From an uncultured Chlorobiaceae bacterium (GTDB lineage: Bacteria > Bacteroidota > Chlorobiia > Chlorobiales > Chlorobiaceae), in the NCBI GenBank assembly GCA_903904495.1, contig CAIVCU010000024.1, positions 1-5,541 on the forward strand: a stretch of DNA of 5,541 nt, given 5' to 3'. The notes beneath the pieces are model-generated. The model had not been told where the DNA came from. It ran no database searches and saw only the letters and a list, made by a program, of their open reading frames with translations. The position numbers and the translations under genes are program-made. This document shows positions 1 to 5,541 of the stretch, one piece after another. The stretch's first letter is position 1. The number at the start of each line of letters is the position of its first letter.

Positions 1-59
1 AAAAAAGCGTTACCGACATATAGGAAGGGAAAAAACACAGCTAGAATTTTCTCCTGATG

Positions 60-78
60 GCCATTATGTAATAATGGC
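60..78 (+). repeat. Perfect inverted repeat / small hairpin
   Basis: GCCATTA (60-66) and TAATGGC (72-78) are perfect reverse complements around a 5-base spacer. The spacer ends can also pair (T67-A71), giving an 8-bp stem with a 3-base loop. Only a poor T-rich stretch (GTTTGTAT) follows. It could be a weak terminator of a gene lying left of the window or a protein-binding site, but neither role is shown by the sequence. Confidence 0.4.
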
Positions 79-99
79 GTTTGTATAAACTTATTCTAT

Positions 100-141
100 A
101 AAACGGGCGTTTATTATATAAGTTTTATATATAACCGTTTT
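100..141 (+). repeat. AT-rich interrupted inverted repeat upstream of the GH65 gene
   Basis: AAAACGG (100-106) pairs with CCGTTTT (135-141). Inside it TTATATA (114-120) pairs with TATATAA (128-134). The right-hand arms are contiguous and the left-hand arms are separated by a 7-base bulge. A run of five T follows CCG (138-142), so it may act as a weak intrinsic terminator for upstream transcription. It also lies just before the TATAAT box and could be an operator. Few GC pairs make the structure weak. Confidence 0.35.
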
Positions 142-152
142 TGATGAAGTCT

Positions 153-158
153 TATAAT
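153..158 (+). promoter_or_regulatory. Candidate -10 box of the GH65 gene
   Basis: TATAAT matches the sigma-70-type -10 consensus perfectly. The hexamer 17 bases upstream (TATAAC, 130-135) is a poor -35, so strength is uncertain. Transcription would begin near 165, giving a short leader of about 23 bases with the Shine-Dalgarno before the ATG at 188. A transcript starting there would exclude the GTG at 161 as a start codon. The surroundings are AT-rich, so chance occurrence is possible. Confidence 0.4.
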
Positions 159-174
159 GCGTGATAAACCGCTT

Positions 175-181
175 GGGAGAG
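175..181 (+). promoter_or_regulatory. Ribosome binding site deciding the GH65 start
   Basis: GGGAGAG ends 6 bases before the ATG at 188 and is purine-rich like a Shine-Dalgarno. The alternative start, GTG at 161, has no comparable purine-rich site in front of it (the preceding bases are CTTATAATGC). The site would lie inside the coding region if GTG 161 were used. Confidence 0.65.
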
Positions 182-187
182 ATTTTT

Positions 188-2551
188 ATGGTTGAGCCAT
201 CTTTACAGCAAAGTGCATCTCCCGGCTCAGCGTCGGAGCAACTCCTCGCTTTATCGGATGAGCAATGGCTGTTGAGGCGAAAGGGTTTCCGGAACACCCG
301 AAAAAGTATCCAGGTCAATGAGACACTTTTAACTGTCGGGAACGGCTATCTCAATATCAGGGGAAGCCTTGAGGAGTTGCCGCCCGAACATTCCGGAGGC
401 ATGTATTTAAGCGGGATTTACGATAAATCAGAAGCCGCTGTCGAAGAACTGGTCAAGTGCCCTATGTGGACAGATGTGTCGATATGGAGCGAAGGGGAAA
501 AATTCTGTCTATCAACCTGCAAAACACTCTTCCATGAGCAGACCCTTGATATGAAAAAAGGGGTGCTGCACCGAATCACCACCTTTAAAAACCCTTCAGG
601 ACAGATTCTAACCCTCGAAACGATCCGCCTTGTTTTCATGCACAATGTGCATTTGGGATATTTGCTGGTAAAAATCACCCCAAAAAATTTTTCCGCTCCG
701 ATTAGAGTGTTCAGCGGTCTGAACGGAGAGGTCTGCAATAGAGGTTTTTTCCCTCGTGAAATGCTGAAACATCTTCAGCTTGTAAGGATTGAGCGGGGTA
801 GGGCCTTTATGTACCTTGAAATGAAAACCCGTGAACGGGGGATAAGAATTTCCGAAGCGGCATCATGGAAGCTTATGTCGCCCTCTCTCCAGAGCTACAA
901 GTGGGAGCCGAGAATCTACGGTGAAAAGTTCACCAGCGAAATTACCATTGATGTTCAAAAAGGAGAGAGCTATGTCTTTGAAAAACTGGCAGTAGTTTCT
1001 TCAAGCATGGAAATGCCGGCAGACGAGATGTTTAAAGGCACAATTGGTAAACTTAAATCGTTTGTGCGTAGCGGAGCACCTCACGAAATATCAGCTCATC
1101 TTGTCGCCTGGCAGGAAAAATGGAAACAGGCTGACATTGTCATCACAGGGGATGCAGAGGCTCAGCATGCTTTGCGATTCAATATTTATCAGTTGTTGAT
1201 AAACGGTCCCGTTCGCCCGGCTGGTATCGGAGCAAAATTCTTAAGTTCTGAGGGATACTTGGGTCACGCATTCTGGGATACCGAGATTTTTATTCTGCCG
1301 TTTTATATCTACAACTTTCCCGACCTTGCCCGGAACCTGCTCCTGTACCGCTATAATACTCTTGCCGGAGCCAAGCTGAACGCACTGAAAATGGGCTGCA
1401 AAGGAGCAAAATATGCCTGGGAGTCTGCGACTACCGGAGAAGATGTTACTCCTCGATTTGCTTCAAAGCTTGAGCGTACCATACAGCTGATCTATACCGG
1501 AACGGAGGAAGATCATATTGTTTCCGATGTCATATATGGAGTGGAAAAGTATTTCCGTGCTACAGGTGACGAAAGTTTTCTCTTGGACTACGGACTTGAA
1601 ATGGTATTTCTGACTGCCCGGTTCTGGGCTTCAAGGGTTGTTCATACAGGTGTGCATTATGAGATCCGTTGTGTCATTGGTCCCGATGAATTTCATGAGC
1701 ATGTCAATAATAATGCCTATACCAATTTTATGGTAAAATGGCACCTCCGCCTTGCTGTTATGCTTTTCAAGTATATGGGTCGACACAATTCCGTATTTCT
1801 TGATGGGCTTTCATCCCGTTTAACCTTGCATAGTAATGAGGTCGATTCATGGCTCGATATCAGCCGGAATCTCAAGTTGACGTACGATTCGGAGACAAAG
1901 CTTTTTGAACAGTTTGACGGTTACTTTTCCCTGAAAGATTATGTGATTGAGGGGGTGGACCGAAAAGGCCATCCGATACTTCCCCGTGGAATTAACTACC
2001 GGAATATCCAGTCGACCCGCCTCATCAAACAGGCTGATGTTCTTATTATGATGATGCTGTTTCCTCATGCATTCAGCGATGAGGATAAATCGGCGAACTA
2101 CGATTTTTATGAGAAACGCACAGTGCACAAATCCTCTCTGAGTCACTGTATCCACGCCATGATGGGGCTTTCAGCAGGCAGGCGTACAAGGGCATATAAC
2201 TATTTTATGAAGACGGCACTTTTTGATCTGGAAAACCTGCATGAAAATACAGAGCTTGGAATTCATGCAGCTGCTACTGGAGGTACATGGCAGACAGTTG
2301 TCTATGGTTTTGGAGGGTTTTCAATAAAGTCAGACCGAATGGTTCTGAAGCCATGGCTTCCGAAAAAATGGGAAAGTCTCTCGTTCTGTGTACGCTGGAG
2401 ATCAAGAACCATTGAAATCACGGTTTACCACGATACGGTTTCAGTGCTGGTACATTCAGATGTAGAGGCGACGCTGCCATTAAGCCTCTACAGTAAAACC
2501 TATAAAATAGTGACGAACGAGAGAAGGGTGCTTCCTTATTGTACTTCCTGA
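188..2551 (+). CDS. Glycoside hydrolase family 65 disaccharide phosphorylase (kojibiose phosphorylase-like)
   Basis: The product is a complete GH65 enzyme of 787 residues, the usual length for the family. GH65 phosphorylases cleave an alpha-glucosidic bond with inorganic phosphate, giving beta-glucose 1-phosphate and glucose or a shorter sugar. No signal peptide is evident, so it is probably cytoplasmic. Numbered from the ATG at 188, the N-terminal beta-sandwich domain carries LLTVGNGYLNIRGSLEE (about 47-63). The (alpha/alpha)6 catalytic domain starts near 320 with GHAFWDTEIFILPF (360-373), RNLLLYRYNTL (382-392) and YAWESATTGEDVTP (409-422). The general acid is expected to be Glu501 in GPDEFHEHVNNNAYTN. 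Family blocks QSTRLIKQADV (608-618), HKSSLS (647-652) and GIHAAATGGTWQ (691-702) follow; SSLS and GIH fit phosphate binding. A small C-terminal beta domain closes the protein. The WESA-TGE-TP block points, from memory, to the kojibiose phosphorylase branch rather than maltose or trehalose phosphorylase, but substrate cannot be fixed. No beta-phosphoglucomutase gene, a common partner, lies in the window. Confidence 0.9.
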   Translation: MVEPSLQQSASPGSASEQLLALSDEQWLLRRKGFRNTRKSIQVNETLLTVGNGYLNIRGSLEELPPEHSGGMYLSGIYDKSEAAVEELVKCPMWTDVSIWSEGEKFCLSTCKTLFHEQTLDMKKGVLHRITTFKNPSGQILTLETIRLVFMHNVHLGYLLVKITPKNFSAPIRVFSGLNGEVCNRGFFPREMLKHLQLVRIERGRAFMYLEMKTRERGIRISEAASWKLMSPSLQSYKWEPRIYGEKFTSEITIDVQKGESYVFEKLAVVSSSMEMPADEMFKGTIGKLKSFVRSGAPHEISAHLVAWQEKWKQADIVITGDAEAQHALRFNIYQLLINGPVRPAGIGAKFLSSEGYLGHAFWDTEIFILPFYIYNFPDLARNLLLYRYNTLAGAKLNALKMGCKGAKYAWESATTGEDVTPRFASKLERTIQLIYTGTEEDHIVSDVIYGVEKYFRATGDESFLLDYGLEMVFLTARFWASRVVHTGVHYEIRCVIGPDEFHEHVNNNAYTNFMVKWHLRLAVMLFKYMGRHNSVFLDGLSSRLTLHSNEVDSWLDISRNLKLTYDSETKLFEQFDGYFSLKDYVIEGVDRKGHPILPRGINYRNIQSTRLIKQADVLIMMMLFPHAFSDEDKSANYDFYEKRTVHKSSLSHCIHAMMGLSAGRRTRAYNYFMKTALFDLENLHENTELGIHAAATGGTWQTVVYGFGGFSIKSDRMVLKPWLPKKWESLSFCVRWRSRTIEITVYHDTVSVLVHSDVEATLPLSLYSKTYKIVTNERRVLPYCTS

Positions 2552-2603
2552 CGGCTCACGTATAAAATATCCATGACAAGGTTATCGATACCCCCGACGG
2601 ATC

Positions 2604-2630
2604 ACGGAAAAATATACTATTTTGCCCCGT
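2604..2630 (+). repeat. Possible hairpin after the GH65 gene
   Basis: ACGG (2604-2607) pairs with CCGT (2627-2630), and inside it AAAATA (2609-2614) pairs with TATTTT (2618-2623) around the loop TAC. There is a small asymmetric internal loop (A against GCC). No T-run follows, so it is not a standard intrinsic terminator. It is the best candidate for a transcript-end structure of the GH65 gene, but weakly supported. Confidence 0.3.
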
Positions 2631-2635
2631 AAATC

Positions 2636-2652
2636 GCCATTATGCATATGGC
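2636..2652 (+). repeat. Short inverted repeat just upstream of the dnaE promoter candidate
   Basis: GCCAT (2636-2640) and ATGGC (2648-2652) are reverse complements around the 7-base spacer TATGCAT. CCCC (2625-2628) and GGGG (2656-2659) could pair outside it. The alternative pairing TTTGCC (2621-2626) with GGCAAA (2650-2655) competes with it. The repeat ends 8 bases before the candidate -35 box and shares GCCATTATG with the repeat at 60-78. It might be an operator. Confidence 0.3.
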
Positions 2653-2660
2653 AAAGGGGT

Positions 2661-2689
2661 ATGACGGAATACATTCATAGCGTTATATA
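2661..2689 (+). promoter_or_regulatory. Candidate dnaE promoter
   Basis: ATGACG (2661-2666, four of six matches to TTGACA) and TATATA (2684-2689, close to TATAAT) are separated by 17 bases, the optimal sigma-70 spacing. Transcription would start near 2696 and leave a leader of about 32 bases before the dnaE ATG. This supports expression independent of the GH65 gene. The call rests on two imperfect hexamers only. Confidence 0.4.
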
Positions 2690-2713
2690 ACCCTCCGATA
2701 CAAATCAAACACT

Positions 2714-2719
2714 GAAGGT
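2714..2719 (+). promoter_or_regulatory. dnaE ribosome binding site
   Basis: GAAGGT lies 8 bases before the ATG at 2728, a normal Shine-Dalgarno distance. AGGT (2716-2719) can pair with ACCT (2724-2727) immediately before the start codon, over a 4-base loop. That tiny stem would partly mask the site. Confidence 0.6.
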
Positions 2720-2727
2720 AGCCACCT

Positions 2728-5154
2728 ATGGATTTTGTTCATTTACATGCTCATACGCATTATTCGATGCAGAGCAGTCCTGTTTTTCCGGGAGAGCTGT
2801 TTTCCTCGGCGGTAAAGCTCGGCATGAAGACTATTGCAGTCACCGATTATTGCGCAATATTCAATATGCCGGAGCTGTTTAATGAGGCGAAAAAAGCCGG
2901 CATCAAGCTTATTATCGGCAGTGAGCTTTTACTTCTTGAAACCGATGCACACCACCATAGCCATTTTCCTGTCTCGCCTTCACTGGTGCTACTTGTTCAA
3001 AATGATACAGGTTACCGGAACCTCTGCATTCTGTTGTCCAGAGCAGCTAAGGAGGGTTTTGTCAACGGAATGCCTCATATTGAGAGCCGCTTGCTGGAAA
3101 CCTTTCATGAAGGACTTGTCTGTCTCTCAGGGTACTCTTCAGGAAGAATAGGCAGAGCGCTTCTTGCTGGAGCAGTCGATGAAGCGGAAACATTCACCTC
3201 CTACTACAGGGAGATTTTTGGAAACAACTTTTATCTTGAAATACAGCGGCATAATACCCCCTTCGATGAACATCTCAATCGAGAGACCATTGCGCTCGCT
3301 GAAAAATTCTCCGTTGAACTGGTGGCCACCAACAATGTTCACTATCTCGAAAGAAAAGATGCCGGTTGCTACAGGGCGATGGTTGCCAACAGAACCAAGG
3401 AGAAACTTTCCAGCCAGAATCTACTTGCACTTGCCGGAAACAATCACTATCTGAAGTCTTCTGAAGAGATGAACCGTCTGTTCAGCGATGAACACCGGGA
3501 ACTGGGCAATACCTTGCTGATTGCCGAAAAATGCACCTATAGTTTCAGCAATAAAGAGCCTGTTGTACCGCACTTTCCTCTTCCTGACGGCTTCCTCAAC
3601 GAGTTTGAATACCTCAGTTACCTGACCTGGGAGGGGGCAAAAGAAAAGTATGCCGATTCCGAAGTTTATGGAATCACTGCTGAGGATGTCCGGTCAAGAA
3701 TAGAACTTGAGCTCGGTGTTATCGAAAAGATGGGCTTCAGCTCATATTTTCTTATCGTCAGTGACCTTATCGCCGCATCACGCCGTCTCGGATACTCAGT
3801 AGGGCCTGGCCGGGGATCTGCCGCCGGCAGTATTGTAGCTTATCTCACAGGCATCACCAGGATAGATCCTTTGAGATACAAACTGCTTTTTGAGCGCTTT
3901 TTAAATCCCGAGCGCTCCTCCATGCCTGATATCGATATCGACTTCACCCCGGTCGGCAAGCAGAAGGTTCTCGAATATACGGTTGAAAAATATGGGTCGG
4001 AGAGTGTTGCAAAAGTCATTGCCATCGGTACCCTTGGCGCCAAAGCTGCCATCCGTGACGCAGGCAGGGTACTTGAAGTTCCGCTTCCTGTGGTGGATAA
4101 ACTTGCCAAACTTGTTCCCACAAGGCCCGGCATCACCCTTGAAAAAGCGTTGAACGAAGCAAAGGAGATGAAGGAGTATTCGGAGAGTACACCACAAATC
4201 CGTGAACTTATGGCCCATGCCCGGGCTCTTGAGGGTCGGGCGCGTAACGTTTCAATGCATGCAGGAGCTGTTGTCATTACCGATGGTCCGCTTGAAGAGC
4301 AGGTGCCGCTCTATGTATCCAACAAGATCGAAACCGAAGTACGGAAATTCGCCGATGAAATAGATCTTGATGAACCGGAGCATACCAAGGCGAAAAACTC
4401 TGACGGCAGCGACGAGAAGCAGGTTGTCACCCAGTTTGACAAAAACTGGATCGAATCAGCCGGTCTCCTCAAGATCGACTATCTCGGTCTTGAAACACTC
4501 GCCGTTATCGATGAAACCCTCAAAATGATCAAACGGAGGCACAATCTCGATATCGAGCTTGAAAAAGTCCCCATGAACGATCGCAAAACCTTCCGCATTT
4601 TCCAGGAAGGCAAGATGGCCGGAATTTTTCAGTTCGAATCATCCGGCATGCAGAGTTATATGACACGCCTTCAGCCAACCCAGATCGGCGATATCATAGC
4701 CATGAGTGCGCTCTATCGCCCAGGCGCTCTCAATGCTCGAATTGATGAAAAGCGAAATGCTGTCGATCTTTTTGTCGATCGTAAACACGGCAGGGAATCA
4801 ATCGATTATATGCACCCGATGCTCGAAGAGATTCTCAAAGAGACCTATGGTGTCATTGTCTATCAGGAACAGGTCATGCAGATATCCCAGGTTATGGGCG
4901 GCTTTTCTCTTGCCAAAGCGGATAATCTTCGCAAGGCGATGGGTAAAAAAATGCCTGAGATCATGGATAAATTCAAGGCCGATTTTGTTCAGGGTGCTAT
5001 AAAACAGGGTGTGCACGATACGCTTGCAACAAGGGTTTTCGAACTCATGGCCGAGTTTGCCGGCTACGGTTTCAACAAAAGCCATTCGGCTGCGTACGGG
5101 GTTCTTGCCTCTGGACGGGATATCTCAAAGCCCACTATACGATTGAATTTGTAA
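2728..5154 (+). CDS. dnaE: DNA polymerase III alpha subunit (DnaE), reading frame broken by a frameshift near 5110
   Basis: This is the C-family replicative polymerase that extends DNA as the catalytic core of the cytoplasmic Pol III holoenzyme, with the beta clamp and the clamp loader. The literal frame has 808 codons, of which the first 794 are authentic DnaE. The PHP domain (about 1-275) begins HLHAHTHYS and includes GSE (64-66) and TNNVHYL (201-207). The palm carries GPGRGSAAGS (359-368), the catalytic pair Asp401 and Asp403 in PDIDIDF, and the third aspartate, Asp584, in KIDYLGL. The thumb lies between about 430 and 510. The fingers show ALYRPGAL (661-668), YGVIVYQEQVMQI (707-719), LRKAMGKK (734-741) and GYGFNKSHSAAY (779-790). 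Residues 795-808 are unrelated to the family, and the frame ends at TAA 5152-5154, far short of the usual 1,100-1,200 aa. About 30 extra residues (531-564) precede the third aspartate. Several PHP metal ligands are replaced. The start is supported by GAAGGT 8 bases upstream and the N-terminal family match. No intein is present. Confidence 0.95.
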   Translation: MDFVHLHAHTHYSMQSSPVFPGELFSSAVKLGMKTIAVTDYCAIFNMPELFNEAKKAGIKLIIGSELLLLETDAHHHSHFPVSPSLVLLVQNDTGYRNLCILLSRAAKEGFVNGMPHIESRLLETFHEGLVCLSGYSSGRIGRALLAGAVDEAETFTSYYREIFGNNFYLEIQRHNTPFDEHLNRETIALAEKFSVELVATNNVHYLERKDAGCYRAMVANRTKEKLSSQNLLALAGNNHYLKSSEEMNRLFSDEHRELGNTLLIAEKCTYSFSNKEPVVPHFPLPDGFLNEFEYLSYLTWEGAKEKYADSEVYGITAEDVRSRIELELGVIEKMGFSSYFLIVSDLIAASRRLGYSVGPGRGSAAGSIVAYLTGITRIDPLRYKLLFERFLNPERSSMPDIDIDFTPVGKQKVLEYTVEKYGSESVAKVIAIGTLGAKAAIRDAGRVLEVPLPVVDKLAKLVPTRPGITLEKALNEAKEMKEYSESTPQIRELMAHARALEGRARNVSMHAGAVVITDGPLEEQVPLYVSNKIETEVRKFADEIDLDEPEHTKAKNSDGSDEKQVVTQFDKNWIESAGLLKIDYLGLETLAVIDETLKMIKRRHNLDIELEKVPMNDRKTFRIFQEGKMAGIFQFESSGMQSYMTRLQPTQIGDIIAMSALYRPGALNARIDEKRNAVDLFVDRKHGRESIDYMHPMLEEILKETYGVIVYQEQVMQISQVMGGFSLAKADNLRKAMGKKMPEIMDKFKADFVQGAIKQGVHDTLATRVFELMAEFAGYGFNKSHSAAYGVLASGRDISKPTIRLNL
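5109..5112 (+). other. dnaE: Frameshift point in dnaE (one base missing)
   Basis: The sequence reads GTT CTT GCC TCT GGA in the dnaE frame. Adding one A between T5110 and C5111 gives GTT CTT GCC TAC TGG ACG GGA TAT, coding VLAYWTGY, which matches the expected family continuation into YLKAHY. No slippery heptamer is present at the site, so programmed frameshifting is unlikely. The base may be missing in the cell or only in the sequence data. Confidence 0.85.
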
Positions 5155-5541
5155 CAGCCGTTCTGAACAGTGAAATAGGTGATACAGAACGTATGAAACA
5201 CTTGACCGATGAGGCCAAAAGTTTTGGAATATCAACACTACCGCCTTCGATCAATAAAAGTGACGCCCTCTTTTCAGTTGAAGATGTTGACGGGCGATCA
5301 TACATTCGCGTGGGACTCAGTGCTATCAAGCAGGTTGGGGGAGCTGCACGGGCGGTTGTTACCTCAAGGCTCCGTCGAAAGCGTAACTTTACAAACCTTT
5401 TTGATCTTGCAGTTTCGGTCGATCTGAGAGTCATGAACCGCAAGGCGCTCGAGTGCCTCATACTTTCAGGGGCTTTTGATGAACTCGACAAGCATCGCGC
5501 CCGCCTTATTGCCAATGTCGACAAGGCAATCAAATTCGGGC
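5112..5541 (+). pseudogene. dnaE: Out-of-frame continuation of dnaE, cut by the window end
   Basis: This frame stays open for 143 codons to the edge with no stop and encodes clear DnaE sequence: WTGYLKAHYTIEFVTAVLNSE, of which GYLKAHYTIEF starts at 5118, then PPSINKSDALFSVE, IRVGLSAIKQVG, NLFDLAVSVDLRVMNRKALE and LILSGAFDELD. These correspond to the end of the fingers and the start of the helix-hairpin-helix, clamp-binding part. If the missing base is restored, the visible gene is 938 codons (2728-5540) and still incomplete. The OB fold and the C-terminal clamp-loader-binding region lie beyond the window. It is unlikely to be a separate gene: it has no start codon or ribosome binding site at its beginning, and its similarity begins exactly where the upstream frame loses it. 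Confidence 0.85.

Noticed and set aside
91..318. Minus-strand 75-codon frame over the GH65 start
   Set aside because: It overlaps the promoter region and the conserved N terminus of the GH65 gene, has no clear ribosome binding site and no recognisable domain.
3840..4277. Open minus-strand frame of 145 codons inside dnaE
   Set aside because: It lies wholly opposite strongly conserved DnaE palm and thumb coding sequence, and its product is low-complexity, rich in Ser, Ala and Arg, with no recognisable domain.
5062..5085. DnaE intein or split-intein junction close to the frameshift
   Set aside because: The FNKSH block (residues 782-786), where cyanobacterial split inteins insert, is uninterrupted, has no Cys at the junction and shows no intein blocks. 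The downstream part continues without any missing residue, so the break is a one-base change.
5104..5118. Programmed ribosomal frameshift in dnaE
   Set aside because: There is no X-XXY-YYZ slippery heptamer or A/T homopolymer at the junction, and a single added base restores an ordinary Tyr codon. Programmed shifting is known in dnaX, not here.
5209..5427. Plus-strand 72-codon frame after the dnaE stop
   Set aside because: It overlaps the DnaE continuation, which is open in a different frame and clearly conserved, so this frame is a shadow.
5135..5533. Open minus-strand frame of 132 codons at the right end
   Set aside because: It is opposite the authentic DnaE continuation in the shifted frame, and its Ser/Arg-rich product matches nothing I know.

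Overview
The window holds two plus-strand genes, each with its own short intergenic leader. The first is a complete glycoside hydrolase family 65 (GH65) disaccharide phosphorylase, about 787 aa. The second is dnaE, the replicative DNA polymerase III alpha subunit, which runs off the right edge. GC content is moderate. The DnaE sequence, including its insert before the third catalytic aspartate and its conserved blocks around FNKSHSAAYGVLA, resembles what I recall of green sulfur bacteria (Chlorobium/Pelodictyon group). That placement is from memory and is only moderately secure.

Layout: 1-160 is AT-rich non-coding DNA with two inverted repeats and a perfect TATAAT box. 188-2551 is the GH65 gene, started by an ATG with a good Shine-Dalgarno; a GTG at 161 is a less likely start. 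2552-2727 is non-coding, with two possible hairpins, a plausible promoter for the next gene and its ribosome binding site. 2728 to the end is dnaE. No RNA gene, CRISPR array or insertion sequence was found.

The main anomaly is in dnaE. Near 5110 the protein leaves the family consensus, and the frame stops at 5152-5154. A clean DnaE continuation is open in another frame from about 5112 to the window end. Restoring one base (TCTGG to TACTGG) rejoins the two parts exactly, so a single base is missing. Because dnaE is normally essential, this is a sequencing or assembly error, a recent mutation, or decay of a second copy. A second point is that the DnaE PHP domain has lost several metal ligands, so proofreading by that domain is unlikely.

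The two genes have no evident functional link: one is sugar phosphorolysis, the other chromosome replication. The 176-base gap with its own promoter candidate argues for separate transcription. I see no convincing undescribed system here.
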